Source: Ruminococcus bicirculans (ex Wegman et al. 2014)
GTDB lineage: Bacteria; Bacillota; Clostridia; Oscillospirales; Ruminococcaceae
Direction: 5' to 3'
Assembly (NCBI RefSeq): GCF_000723465.1
Contig: NZ_HF545616.1
Location: 310,001 to 374,000 of the forward strand
Length of the DNA: 64,000 nucleotides
The position numbers and the translations under genes were made by a program. Of the stretch, positions 45,771-54,267 are shown piece by piece; within the stretch, counting starts at the first letter, position 1; every line of letters starts with the position of its first letter. Below the pieces are notes generated by a model, which searched no databases, was not told the DNA's origin, and saw nothing but the letters and a program-made list of their open reading frames with translations.

Positions 45771-46745
45771 CTAGTTCTGAAAGTTTATTATCTCGTTGGT
45801 TATCATAGGGTAGGCAATAAGCTTGGCGGAATCAAGGTCTTCTTTGTGCATATCAACAGCGGATATCTGATGTCCGTTGTAGGTGGTGTAATAGTATATG
45901 CCCTTGTCAGTATTGCAGCAGCTTGTATAAATGGTTATCTCATACTTGCCCTCTGCCACCTGGCAGCAGCCTCTTTGCTGGTCAACTGAGTTTAAGATGT
46001 GGAAAAATTGACTTACGCTGTCCTGCTCGTCTGCACCTGAGCGTGAGTTCATTTTCACAAATGCGGCTCTTACAAATCTTGACTGTGAGGATAAGTCACC
46101 TGGCAGACCCATTGCACCCATGCCACGGCTGTAGGAAGTAAGGTCAAGCTTGTCTGAAAAAGTGTTTTCAGGCTGTTTTGGAGAAAGTCCACGGAAATCG
46201 TTGAGCCTGAACATCTGCATATCGAATGGAGGATTGTTCGTGAGCACTCCCACTGGGTCGTCATAGACGTTTATGCCCTCTTTTACAGACTCGACCACTA
46301 TGCAGTCGTTCTTGTCTGCTATTATCCAATGGAGCTGACCTGACGGCATTTGCGGGCTGAACTGAGTTTTGGTTATGTTTATCTTTTCTATAAGCGTCCT
46401 TGCTTCTGTCACGTTTGCACACTGACAGAGTATCCATGGGATAAACTCAAACTGCGCAACGTTGTCCCTGCCGCCGATATCATCACGGTAAAAGGCATTG
46501 CCAACAAAGTTAAGACCTGCCATGGCAAGACCTTTTTCGTTTGCGGCGTCATAGAAAAGAGGATAATCCTGAGCAACATGAGCTGTGCCTATTACCGCAT
46601 AATGGGTAGCTATCCTGCCCATATTAACAAAGTTAAGGGGAAAGTTTCTTGGCATTATGACTATTTCCTCGCCGTAGGAGCTTTCATAGTCAAGGGTTCT
46701 TCCAAAATAAAAATCGTTCGTTTTATAAGTTGCCGCAGTACACAT
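45771..46745 (-). CDS. bsh: Bile salt hydrolase / choloylglycine hydrolase family
   Basis: N-terminal nucleophile hydrolase of 324 residues that cleaves glycine- or taurine-conjugated bile salts, or related amides. With start ATG at 46745 the protein begins MCTAATY, exposing catalytic Cys2 after Met removal; GGAGG sits upstream. Other family residues are GRTLDYE, MPRNFPLNF, GLNFVGNAFY, VLTNNPPFDMQMFRLNDFRGLSP and SRFVRAAF. This pattern is closer to bile salt hydrolases than to penicillin V acylases. No signal peptide. Supports an intestinal habitat. Confidence 0.9.
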   Translation of the reverse strand: MCTAATYKTNDFYFGRTLDYESSYGEEIVIMPRNFPLNFVNMGRIATHYAVIGTAHVAQDYPLFYDAANEKGLAMAGLNFVGNAFYRDDIGGRDNVAQFEFIPWILCQCANVTEARTLIEKINITKTQFSPQMPSGQLHWIIADKNDCIVVESVKEGINVYDDPVGVLTNNPPFDMQMFRLNDFRGLSPKQPENTFSDKLDLTSYSRGMGAMGLPGDLSSQSRFVRAAFVKMNSRSGADEQDSVSQFFHILNSVDQQRGCCQVAEGKYEITIYTSCCNTDKGIYYYTTYNGHQISAVDMHKEDLDSAKLIAYPMITNEIINFQN

Positions 46746-46771
46746 TTTGTTACCTCCAATTATATTATTAT

Positions 46772-46800
46772 CGTAGGGGCGAACAGTTTGCCCGCCCGCT
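46772..46800. repeat. GTAGGGG-type repeat upstream of bsh
   Basis: CGTAGGGGCGAACAGTTTGCCCGCCCG, a member of the dispersed palindrome family, lies 27 bp from the bsh start codon. Confidence 0.6.
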
Positions 46801-46865
46801 GACAAAGCTATCCGCAGGACTCGTTATATTTAATATAACACTTTTTGCAGTTAAAATCAATGGCG

Positions 46866-46894
46866 TTGACTTATGTTAAAAAAATTGTTATAAT
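46866..46894 (+). promoter_or_regulatory. Promoter of the cardiolipin synthase gene
   Basis: -35 TTGACT (46866-46871), 17-bp spacer, -10 TATAAT (46889-46894). Confidence 0.8.
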
Positions 46895-46962
46895 AGTGGT
46901 AACATCGCATAATGATAGTGTTGTGTTACCCTAAGATGATAAATGAAAGGAGCGAAACGGAG

Positions 46963-48492
46963 TTGACGTGGAACAATGTAAAGAAAATAGCAGGCAGAGT
47001 GGTGGCGGTGATAGTTCCTGTGGCGATGCAGTTTTTGTGGTATCTTCTTATACTTAAATGGCTCAGCAAGGCGGCAGGGCTTCTCAGCATCGTGCTTACT
47101 GTGCTGTCATTTCTGTTTGTGCTTTATATCAACACAAAGCGTGAGGAGAGCAGCTACAAGACCCTTTGGCTTATTGTGATACTTACTTTTCCTGTGCTTG
47201 GTGCAGTTATGTATATAATTTTCGGCAATAACAATACTGCGAAAAAGCTTGAAAAGAATATCACAAAGGCAAGGCTTCACATGGACTATGAGCTTCCTGA
47301 CGGGGAAAAGTGCATAGGGGAGCTTGAACGTGAGGACAAAAGGCTTGCTCAATCGGTGAAAAGAATAAGCGATGCAACGGGTTTTCCTATGGTGAAGCTT
47401 GATAGCGCAGAGTATTTTTCCGTGGGCGAGGAAATGTTCGCTGATATGTGCAAGGAGCTTGAAAAGGCTGAGAAATATATTTTTGCGGAGTATTTTATTT
47501 TGCAAAACGGCAAGTTTCTTAACACTGTGGTGGATATCATGGCGAAAAAGGCGGCTCAGGGCGTTGACGTCAGGATAATGTATGACGACCTTGGAAGTAT
47601 AGCAACATATTCTCTTGCAGACGCTTTGAAGCTTGGTGAGAAAGGTATAAAATGTGTGCCTTTCAATCCGTTCCTTTTTATAAAATCACAGCTCAACAAC
47701 CGTGACCACAGAAAAATAATGGTAATAGACGGCAGAGTTGCATACAGCGGCGGAATAAATCTTTCGGACGAGTATATAAACATAGGCTCGAAATATGGTC
47801 ACTGGAAAGATATCGGCTTTAAGATAACAGGCGAGGGCGTAAAAAGCTACACCTATATGTTTATGGAGTTCTGGAACGCTTTTTCAAATGACATGATACC
47901 TCATGACCTTGTGGGGGAGAGCTTTGAAAAAGAGGGCAAGGGTGGCGACGGCTATGTTTTGCCTTATTATGATTCCCCTATGGTGGACGAAAATGTGAGC
48001 AACACGTTTTTTTCTGAGATGCTCTATGCCGCAAGCGATTATGTGTGGTTCTACACACCGTATCTTATGCTTGGTGACAGCCTTTTTGACGCTTTTATAA
48101 GGGCGGCTAAACGTGGGGTCGACGTGCGCATCATAATGCCCGGTATCGCTGACAAAAAGGTGGTTTTCAGGCTTTCGAGAAGCTATTATCGTCAGCTTAT
48201 CGAGGCAGGAGTGAAGATATATGAATACACCCCTGGGTTTGTTCACGCAAAGGGCTGTATATGCGATGACAAGCTTGCGGTGCTTGGTTCGGTAAATCTT
48301 GACTATAGAAGTCTTTTCCTGCATTTTGAGTGCAGTTCTATATTCTATGATTCGTCTATAATAAAGACTTTCAAGGCGGACATTCTGGACACTCAGAGCA
48401 AGTGCAGACAGCGCACGCTTGAGGACACAAAGCGTGGTTTCTTTGGTCGGCTCATTGACGGCGTGCTAAGGATATTTGCACCATTGCTTTAA
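46963..48492 (+). CDS. cls: Cardiolipin synthase, phospholipase D family
   Basis: Membrane enzyme joining phosphatidylglycerols to cardiolipin. About 509 residues. Two N-terminal helices (PVAMQFLWYLLIL and the VLSFLFVLYI region) are followed by a third near LIVILTFPVLGAVMYIIFG. Two HKD motifs make the active site: NNRDHRKIMVIDGRVAYSGG and FVHAKGCICDDKLAVLGSVN. I favour TTG 46963 because GAAAGGAG lies 10 bp before it; ATG 46936 lacks a ribosome site. Confidence 0.9.
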   Translation: MTWNNVKKIAGRVVAVIVPVAMQFLWYLLILKWLSKAAGLLSIVLTVLSFLFVLYINTKREESSYKTLWLIVILTFPVLGAVMYIIFGNNNTAKKLEKNITKARLHMDYELPDGEKCIGELEREDKRLAQSVKRISDATGFPMVKLDSAEYFSVGEEMFADMCKELEKAEKYIFAEYFILQNGKFLNTVVDIMAKKAAQGVDVRIMYDDLGSIATYSLADALKLGEKGIKCVPFNPFLFIKSQLNNRDHRKIMVIDGRVAYSGGINLSDEYINIGSKYGHWKDIGFKITGEGVKSYTYMFMEFWNAFSNDMIPHDLVGESFEKEGKGGDGYVLPYYDSPMVDENVSNTFFSEMLYAASDYVWFYTPYLMLGDSLFDAFIRAAKRGVDVRIIMPGIADKKVVFRLSRSYYRQLIEAGVKIYEYTPGFVHAKGCICDDKLAVLGSVNLDYRSLFLHFECSSIFYDSSIIKTFKADILDTQSKCRQRTLEDTKRGFFGRLIDGVLRIFAPLL

Positions 48493-48525
48493 CAGCTTTT
48501 TAATATTAAAATAAGATTTTGGGTG

Positions 48526-48554
48526 TTGATAGATCTTTGCTAAAATGGTATAAT
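48526..48554 (+). promoter_or_regulatory. Promoter of the mgtE leader
   Basis: -35 TTGATA (48526-48531), 17-bp spacer, -10 TATAAT (48549-48554). Transcription should start near 48561, giving a leader of about 220 nt before mgtE. Confidence 0.8.
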
Positions 48555-48588
48555 ATCAAAGGACTAAGATAATACGGAGGTGAATAAA

Positions 48589-48687
48589 GTGGCAAACTGC
48601 GACAGTTGCGGGTCTAACGGGCGATTATGTATATATGTGAACACAGCCGACGGGCTTCGCTTTGCGTTGCCGTTTTATTCGTTGTGA
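48589..48687 (+). CDS. 32-residue leader ORF upstream of mgtE
   Basis: GTG start 8 bp after a strong GGAGG. The peptide runs MANCDSCGSNGRLCIYVNTA then DGLRFALPFYSL, with three Cys in the first half. It is the first ORF on the mgtE transcript and is followed by a terminator hairpin. The codons of this ORF contain two ACGGGC segments that could pair with the 5' arm of that hairpin. It may be a regulatory leader peptide rather than a working protein. I do not recognise it as a known family. Confidence 0.6.
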   Translation: MANCDSCGSNGRLCIYVNTADGLRFALPFYSL

Positions 48688-48699
48688 TCTGATATATCT

Positions 48700-48733
48700 G
48701 CCCGTGTGTGACCTGTCATGCACGGGCATTTTT
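48700..48733 (+). terminator. Leader terminator / candidate attenuator before mgtE
   Basis: A 12-bp stem: GCCCGTGTGTGA (48700-48711), loop CCTG, TCATGCACGGGC (48716-48727) with two G-T wobbles, followed by ATTTTT. It lies between the leader ORF and mgtE, so full mgtE expression requires read-through. ACGGGC at 48617-48622 or 48650-48655 could sequester GCCCGT (48700-48705) and prevent the hairpin. Confidence 0.7.
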
Positions 48734-48782
48734 ATGCCTGTTTGTCCCTCACGTCATAAAAAATGAAACGGAGGACAAGCAA

Positions 48783-50213
48783 ATGAAGAAAAATGAACTG
48801 AACAAAAATGTAATTTTAAACGAGGACGCAGTAAAGAACATTCACTGCGACGAGATAACCGCTGTCATCAACAGCAATGATTCCCCGAAAGCAATGATGA
48901 ACAAGCTTGACGATTATCATGGCAGTGATATCGCAGAGGTAATAAGTACGTTTTCTGTTCTCAACAGAAGGAAATTCTATCGTGTGTGCAGTCTTGAAAT
49001 GCTGGCAGAGATATTTGAATATCTTGACGAAAAGCAGGCAGGGGAGTATCTCAGGGAAATGGATATCCACAAGGCTTCGGAGCTTATATCGGAGCTTGAC
49101 ACTGATACAGCGGTGAATATTCTGTCTGAAACAGATAAGGACAGGAGAAGCCTTATTATAGACGCTGTTGCACCTGATGTACGCAGTGAACTCAAGCTTA
49201 TCGCTTCATTTGATGAGGAAGAGATAGGAAGCAGAATGACTACGAACTGCATTATCATTGACGAAGACATGACTGTAAAGCAGGCAATGAACGCTCTTGT
49301 TAGTCAGGCGAGAAAAAATGACAACATCTCAACGCTGTTCGTGGTGGACGAAAATAAGGTTTTCAGCGGAGCTATAGATCTGAAGGATCTTATCACGGCT
49401 GACAGCGAGGTGGAACTTGAGAGCATAACGGCAACTTCTTTCCCATATGTTTACGCCAACGAGCAGACTGCCAATTGTATCGAAAAACTGAAGGATTATT
49501 CAGAGTATATTATACCGGTGCTTGACGATTCAAACAGACTGCTGGGAGTTATCACGGCGCAAAATATCATCGAGGCGTCGGATGATGAAATGGGCGAGGA
49601 TTATGCAAAGCTTGGTGGTCTTTCTGCAGAGGAGGATCTTAACGAGCCTGTGTTGCAGAGTGTGAAAAAGAGATTGCCATGGCTCCTTGTGCTGTTGGGA
49701 CTTGGCATGGTGGTGTCAACAGTGGTGGGAGCATTTGAGAAAGTTGTTGCACAGCTCACTCTTATTGTGGCGTTTCAATCGCTGATACTTGACATGGCAG
49801 GAAATGTTGGTACACAATCCCTTGCAGTGACTATCCGTGTGCTTACAGACGGAGGCCTTACTGCAAAGCAGAAGTTTCGCCTTGTGTCAAAAGAAATGCG
49901 AGTTGGACTTCTAAACGGCACTCTTATAGGCGTGCTGTCGTTCATAGCAGTGGGGCTGTATATTTTCTTCTTCAAGGGCAAGGGGCTGGTATACTCTTTT
50001 GCAATGTCGGGCTGTATAGGCATTTCACTTATACTTGCCATAATAGTATCCAGTGCAGTGGGAACGCTCACACCGCTTTTCTTCAAGAAAATAAAGATAG
50101 ACCCTGCCGTTGCGTCAGGCCCTATGATAACCACGCTGAACGATCTGGTGGCAGTTGTGGCTTACTATGGAACTAGCTGGATATTCTTGCTGAATGTTTT
50201 GAAGCTGGGGTAG
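48783..50213 (+). CDS. mgtE: Magnesium transporter MgtE
   Basis: Mg2+ channel of 476 residues. The N domain (helical MgtE_N repeats, LDEKQAGEYLREMDIHKASELI) is followed by two CBS domains (about 130-260), a plug helix and five C-terminal TM helices (PWLLVLLGLGMVVSTVVG, MAGNVGTQSLAVTIR, and others). The cytoplasmic part normally gates the channel by Mg2+. ATG 48783 follows GGAGG. Transcription appears to depend on reading through the leader terminator. Confidence 0.95.
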   Translation: MKKNELNKNVILNEDAVKNIHCDEITAVINSNDSPKAMMNKLDDYHGSDIAEVISTFSVLNRRKFYRVCSLEMLAEIFEYLDEKQAGEYLREMDIHKASELISELDTDTAVNILSETDKDRRSLIIDAVAPDVRSELKLIASFDEEEIGSRMTTNCIIIDEDMTVKQAMNALVSQARKNDNISTLFVVDENKVFSGAIDLKDLITADSEVELESITATSFPYVYANEQTANCIEKLKDYSEYIIPVLDDSNRLLGVITAQNIIEASDDEMGEDYAKLGGLSAEEDLNEPVLQSVKKRLPWLLVLLGLGMVVSTVVGAFEKVVAQLTLIVAFQSLILDMAGNVGTQSLAVTIRVLTDGGLTAKQKFRLVSKEMRVGLLNGTLIGVLSFIAVGLYIFFFKGKGLVYSFAMSGCIGISLILAIIVSSAVGTLTPLFFKKIKIDPAVASGPMITTLNDLVAVVAYYGTSWIFLLNVLKLG

Positions 50214-50233
50214 AAAAATAGAATAAGATAAAA

Positions 50234-50272
50234 AAGCCGATCGCATCCATTTGGGTGCGGTTGGCTTTTTCG
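50234..50272 (+). terminator. Intrinsic terminator after mgtE
   Basis: AAGCCGATCGCA(T)CC paired with GG(G)TGCGGTTGGCTT, with wobbles, followed by TTTT. Confidence 0.8.
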
Positions 50273-50305
50273 GGTTTGGCTATTAGATTCAAGGTAATGC
50301 CTATC

Positions 50306-50530
50306 TTATTGAATAATTTTGCATTTGGAGTTTTCTTCAATTTCTGAAAAGACCTTTTTTTGATCGATTATTGAATCATAGTATGACTTCCTTATTTCTT
50401 TGACCAAAACTAATTTGTTATTCTCAATTTTTTTGAATTGATAAATGCCATAGATCTTATGGTTGAAAAGCAAGAGTGAACCATACGTTACAAAGAAAAA
50501 AGCGGATATTAATATGTTTGCTAATACCAA
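50306..50530 (-). CDS. Possible small membrane protein, weak support
   Basis: A 74-codon frame on the minus strand starting TTG. It has one hydrophobic stretch (VLANILISAFFFVTYGSLLLF) and a charged tail. No ribosome site is visible and I do not recognise it. It could be a remnant in this AT-rich stretch. The rest of 50273-50712 holds no other gene that I can support. Confidence 0.25.
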   Translation of the reverse strand: MVLANILISAFFFVTYGSLLLFNHKIYGIYQFKKIENNKLVLVKEIRKSYYDSIIDQKKVFSEIEENSKCKIIQ

Positions 50531-50712
50531 TTTATTTTAGTCTTACACTATAAATAATAGCGAAAGTAGTCGTTTCGTGCATCATATTGTTGATTTATAT
50601 TTGAATTTTTGTAGCTTTAACTAAATTGAATGGCTCAATCATGTTAGTTTTATACAAGTATAAATTGCAAAATGTATTATAATTTCGGGTTATAAGTTTA
50701 TTTGTTTGTATC

Positions 50713-50741
50713 TTGAAAAGTATGTCAATATGTGTTATACT
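50713..50741 (+). promoter_or_regulatory. Promoter of the ECF sigma operon
   Basis: -35 TTGAAA (50713-50718), 17-bp spacer, -10 TATACT (50736-50741). Immediately downstream is a short direct repeat, AGTAACATAAGTAAC. Confidence 0.75.
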
Positions 50742-50771
50742 TAGTAACATAAGTAACTCAGGGGGAATCAA

Positions 50772-51308
50772 ATGTTAGCTGTATGTATGACCTTGATAGA
50801 CAACGATAAGGATCAGACGTCTTTTGAAGATTTTTATTACAGAAATCGTCAGATAGCCTATGCTTTTGCATACAAGATCTTGAATAATTCTGCGCTGGCA
50901 GAAGAGGCTTGTGCAAATGCTTTTTTCAGCATCGCAAAATGTTTTAAAAAAATTCACAATTATTCTTTGCACGATATGGACGCATATCTTATTAGAACTA
51001 TTAGAAACGCCTGTTATGCGATCTACAATAAGGAAAATCAAAATCCAACATCGTCTATATTTGATCTTAAGGTGGAAGATGAGCCGAGTGAGGATTTTTA
51101 TGATGATATTGACTTAGATCTGCTTATAGATGCGGTAAGAAAGCTGGATGATAAACTAAAGTCTGTGATAGCATATAAGGTCTATTATGATCTGACTGCT
51201 GATGAGATCGCACAGATCATGGGCATTTCTAAGAGAACGGTATTTAATTATCTGAACAAAGCCAAAAGACAAATTTTAGATTTGATCGGTGGTGATCGTT
51301 TTGAATGA
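50772..51308 (+). CDS. ECF-type RNA polymerase sigma factor
   Basis: 178 residues with sigma-2 (FEDFYYRNRQIAYAFAYKILNNSALAEEACANAFFSI) and sigma-4 helix-turn-helix (LTADEIAQIMGISKRTVFNYLNKAKRQI) and a divergent DNA-melting region. AGGGGG precedes ATG 50772. It overlaps the anti-sigma-like gene by 8 bp. It probably controls the secreted-protein and ABC genes downstream. Base composition is lower in GC than in the surrounding housekeeping genes. Confidence 0.85.
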   Translation: MLAVCMTLIDNDKDQTSFEDFYYRNRQIAYAFAYKILNNSALAEEACANAFFSIAKCFKKIHNYSLHDMDAYLIRTIRNACYAIYNKENQNPTSSIFDLKVEDEPSEDFYDDIDLDLLIDAVRKLDDKLKSVIAYKVYYDLTADEIAQIMGISKRTVFNYLNKAKRQILDLIGGDRFE

Positions 51309-51972
51309 TAAGTTAAGACGGGCAATAAAAACAGGCATAATTGATGAAGACTATAAGGATTATTTGGCTGTTGAGAAAATTCCACATGATTTTTCGGAAA
51401 AATATGAGCAGAGAATTGGCGAGCTGATAAAAACTAACAGAAAAAGCGGTCACAGACATATAAAGATCACTCTAAGATTTGCTGCGGCGATAATAGCTAC
51501 GGTGCTTGCAGTCGGCTCTGTGACAGTTGCCGCCGTACCGCCGCTGCGTGAATGGTTTGTTGGAGTTTTTGTACAGGATAATAATAGAAACGCTGAAATA
51601 ACGCATATAAAAGATAATTCTTTGGACGATTTTAGCATTTATAATTTTGTTAAGTATGTACCGACATTCGTACCTAGCGAATTTGAAATCAAATCTGTTG
51701 TCACTACCGATACAAGGCATGAAATACATTATATATCAGGCGATAAATACATAAACTATTCGCAAAGTTCTTTGACAGTGTCTAATCAGGTAGATACCGA
51801 AAATATGAAGACTGAATGGGTAGATATTAACGGCAAAAAAGCATTCATTTCATATGACAGTGAATATACAATAATTGCATGGACAGATGGAACTTATGCT
51901 TTTGAAATAGACGGTAATTTGTGCAAAGATGACATAATTCGTATGGCAAATTCAGTTAAGTCTACAAATTAA
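51301..51972 (+). CDS. Anti-sigma-factor-like membrane protein with DUF4367 domain
   Basis: About 223 residues. A cytoplasmic N-terminal 60 residues, one TM (about 62-85, AAAIIATVLAVGSVTVAAVPPL), then an outer domain with the DUF4367 pattern (YVPTFVPSEFEIKSV, WVDINGKKAFISYDSEYTIIAWTDGTYAFEIDG). This is the usual companion of ECF factors in Clostridia and presumably holds the sigma factor inactive. I use TTG 51301, since GGTGGTGA lies just upstream; GTG 51289 is also in frame. Confidence 0.8.
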   Translation: MNDKLRRAIKTGIIDEDYKDYLAVEKIPHDFSEKYEQRIGELIKTNRKSGHRHIKITLRFAAAIIATVLAVGSVTVAAVPPLREWFVGVFVQDNNRNAEITHIKDNSLDDFSIYNFVKYVPTFVPSEFEIKSVVTTDTRHEIHYISGDKYINYSQSSLTVSNQVDTENMKTEWVDINGKKAFISYDSEYTIIAWTDGTYAFEIDGNLCKDDIIRMANSVKSTN

Positions 51973-52060
51973 AAATATTTTCGATAATTATTGTCAAAAA
52001 ACAGCGTGCTTTCATGTTTTAATTTATGTGGAAGGTTTTTATGGGAAAGGAGGTGATCTT

Positions 52061-52483
52061 ATGTTAAAAAAATTTATTTCTACACTTGTTCTTATATGTG
52101 TGATGACTTGCTGCTTTAGTTTTAATGTTTTTGCTGAAACAACAGTTGATGATGAAATAGCATTAATGAATTTATATACGAACAAAATCAGCACAAACAT
52201 CACACGTTCCAGCTCTAAGAAAATTTCATATGATTGTTCCGTTACAGGAAAATCAACGGCTACAAAGATAACAGTTTATCTTTATCTTCAGGAAAATGTG
52301 AATGGTTCATGGAGAAATGTTCACGTTTTAAGAAAAGAGGTCAACGGGAAATACTTGACAGCAACTGATTCCTACTCTAGTGCGATCTCAGGTCATAAAT
52401 ATCGTACGGAATTACAGGTGTATACCTACAGTGGAAGTAAGTCAGAATACTTAGAACTTCATAGTACTGTGTTGAATTTTTGA
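52061..52483 (+). CDS. Small secreted protein 1
   Basis: 140 residues. Signal peptide (MLKKFISTLVLICVMTCCFS, cleavage likely after VFAET or before) and a mature beta-rich domain of about 115 residues (KKISYDCSVTGKSTATKITVYLYLQ). AAAGGAGGTGAT is a near-perfect ribosome site for ATG 52061. I do not recognise it with certainty. It lies between the ECF/anti-sigma pair and an ABC transporter, which suggests an exported effector or envelope factor. Confidence 0.75.
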   Translation: MLKKFISTLVLICVMTCCFSFNVFAETTVDDEIALMNLYTNKISTNITRSSSKKISYDCSVTGKSTATKITVYLYLQENVNGSWRNVHVLRKEVNGKYLTATDSYSSAISGHKYRTELQVYTYSGSKSEYLELHSTVLNF

Positions 52484-52592
52484 TGAAATTCAAGTGGGCA
52501 TGAAGATATTCTAAGTTAAGCACAGGTCATAAAATTATTAGTTGTATAATTAAAAATTCGTGATTTATTGCGAAACGAGAAAGGAAATAAGT

Positions 52593-53039
52593 ATGATTAT
52601 TAAGAAAATTGTTACGGGAATTGTTGCATTGGCTATTGTAAGCACTATGGCTGTTACTACTGCATTAGCAACTACGTCAGCAACCAAAGAGGTATATGGT
52701 CAGTCATATGCTTATTCAGGAAAGCTTGGAAATAATAGTTATGTGAGCTGGAATATTAAGGGCGATTCTTCAACTGCAATGACTACTGCGGGAAAAACAG
52801 AAAGTAAGTTTCAACGTTACATAAAGGTATCGGTTGAATGCAGAAATACAGCAAATAATGCTGTTATATCAAATCAGACAAATGAGATAACAACAAAAAA
52901 TGCCGGAACAGGTATTGGAATTAAAAGAAACAAGAATAATTCATATGTTTATTATATCCATCGTGTAAAAGTTAAAACCGATAAGGATAATCAGTATACT
53001 ATAGACGATGTTTATTATCGTATAAATCAAAATAAGTAA
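52593..53039 (+). CDS. Small secreted protein 2
   Basis: 148 residues with a signal peptide (MIIKKIVTGIVALAIVSTMA, then TTALATTSA) and a polar mature part rich in Asn, Lys and Thr (IKRNKNNSYVYYIHRVKVKTDKDNQY). GAAAGGA precedes ATG 52593. It shares general layout with the preceding secreted protein but no clear sequence identity. Unknown family. Confidence 0.75.
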   Translation: MIIKKIVTGIVALAIVSTMAVTTALATTSATKEVYGQSYAYSGKLGNNSYVSWNIKGDSSTAMTTAGKTESKFQRYIKVSVECRNTANNAVISNQTNEITTKNAGTGIGIKRNKNNSYVYYIHRVKVKTDKDNQYTIDDVYYRINQNK

Positions 53040-53054
53040 TATTAAGAGGACTAA

Positions 53055-54266
53055 ATGAAATACGTTTTTATTAACCTGAAAAATTTTGCCGTAAAGAATG
53101 TGCTTATCTTTATTCTATTTATTGTTTGCGCCGTTACTGATGTGCTTATAATATTGTTTTCACATGGTGCATTTCAGAATTTTAAAGCAAGCAAGGATTT
53201 TGAAAAGCAAAAGAAGTATGTATTTAACTATACTTTTTCATTTGGCGATATAATAGATACTCAGGAAGACAGTGATGGCAGGATCTTGTCTTATTTTGGA
53301 ACAGATTCTATAACTCCTGTTCAGCTTCGGGAGGTGCTTGACAAGCTTGATGATAATTCTAAAGCGTCAATGCCGGGTATGTATTTTAGTTTAATGTTTG
53401 ATCAAGACGAGCTTAAAATTGATGAGTGTTTTGACGACGGTCAACCGTATCTTATGTCTGCGGTGCGCATTCAATATGATGAGGAGCTGAATGATTATAG
53501 TTTATACGAATCGTATGTCGACAACATGAGTATACGCAAAGGCAGATATTTTACTAAGGAAGAATATGCTTCAGACGAAAATCTGGTCGTGCTGCCTAGC
53601 GGTGCAAAAGACGATATGATCGGCAAGAATGTTGAACTGCTTGGCAAAAGCTATAAGGTCATAGGCATATTTGGTAATACTGTACAAGAGGAATTTCAGG
53701 TGCCATTTAAAACGTTGGGTGATAACTGCACTATTTCAAGCATAAGTTTTCTTGATGACAATGCTCTCGATACAGAAAGCTTTTTTAAGCTGAAAAAAGC
53801 TTTCAGCGAAGTTCTAACGTGTAATGTTAATTTTCCTCCGATAGACACGATCGATATGACTGAAATAAAATTCTACAATTCCGTTATATTTATGTCCGTA
53901 GCCGTTGCGATAGCTTCTGCAATAAACCTTGCAATGCTTTTCAGATACATAATAAGATCCCGTGCTAAACAGACTGCTATATTCATGCTGTGTGGCTGCA
54001 CGTCAAATAAAATAAGACGGATGTATATAGCCGAGATAGGTATGATATCAGTGACGATATATGTGATATTTGCATTGGTATTCAATTATGCGCTGCTTCC
54101 TAAGCTTACTTTGTTTTTTGAGTATATCAAGGTCGCATATAATTTCAGGGTATATATGACCATATTTGGAATATATATTATTTCTATTTATTTGTTCCTT
54201 AACATTGTGATATTGTTTACCAATAAAAGATCCCCTGTGAAAATGATGAAAGAGAGGGGAAAATAA
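53055..54266 (+). CDS. ABC transporter permease-like protein 1 (FtsX/MacB type)
   Basis: 403 residues: one N-terminal TM (about 13-35), an outer domain of about 230 residues, then three C-terminal TM helices (about 275-300, 325-350, 365-395). This is the MacB/FtsX fold, usually used for exporting or sensing peptides rather than import. AGAGGACTAA precedes ATG 53055. It is 1 bp from the next permease gene; the two likely form a heterodimer. Confidence 0.8.
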   Translation: MKYVFINLKNFAVKNVLIFILFIVCAVTDVLIILFSHGAFQNFKASKDFEKQKKYVFNYTFSFGDIIDTQEDSDGRILSYFGTDSITPVQLREVLDKLDDNSKASMPGMYFSLMFDQDELKIDECFDDGQPYLMSAVRIQYDEELNDYSLYESYVDNMSIRKGRYFTKEEYASDENLVVLPSGAKDDMIGKNVELLGKSYKVIGIFGNTVQEEFQVPFKTLGDNCTISSISFLDDNALDTESFFKLKKAFSEVLTCNVNFPPIDTIDMTEIKFYNSVIFMSVAVAIASAINLAMLFRYIIRSRAKQTAIFMLCGCTSNKIRRMYIAEIGMISVTIYVIFALVFNYALLPKLTLFFEYIKVAYNFRVYMTIFGIYIISIYLFLNIVILFTNKRSPVKMMKERGK

Positions 54267-54267
54267 T

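Noticed and set aside
48555-48782. M-box (ykoK) Mg2+ riboswitch upstream of mgtE
   Set aside because: The long conserved multi-helix M-box layout is not recognisable; the leader instead holds a short ORF with a good ribosome site and one terminator hairpin.
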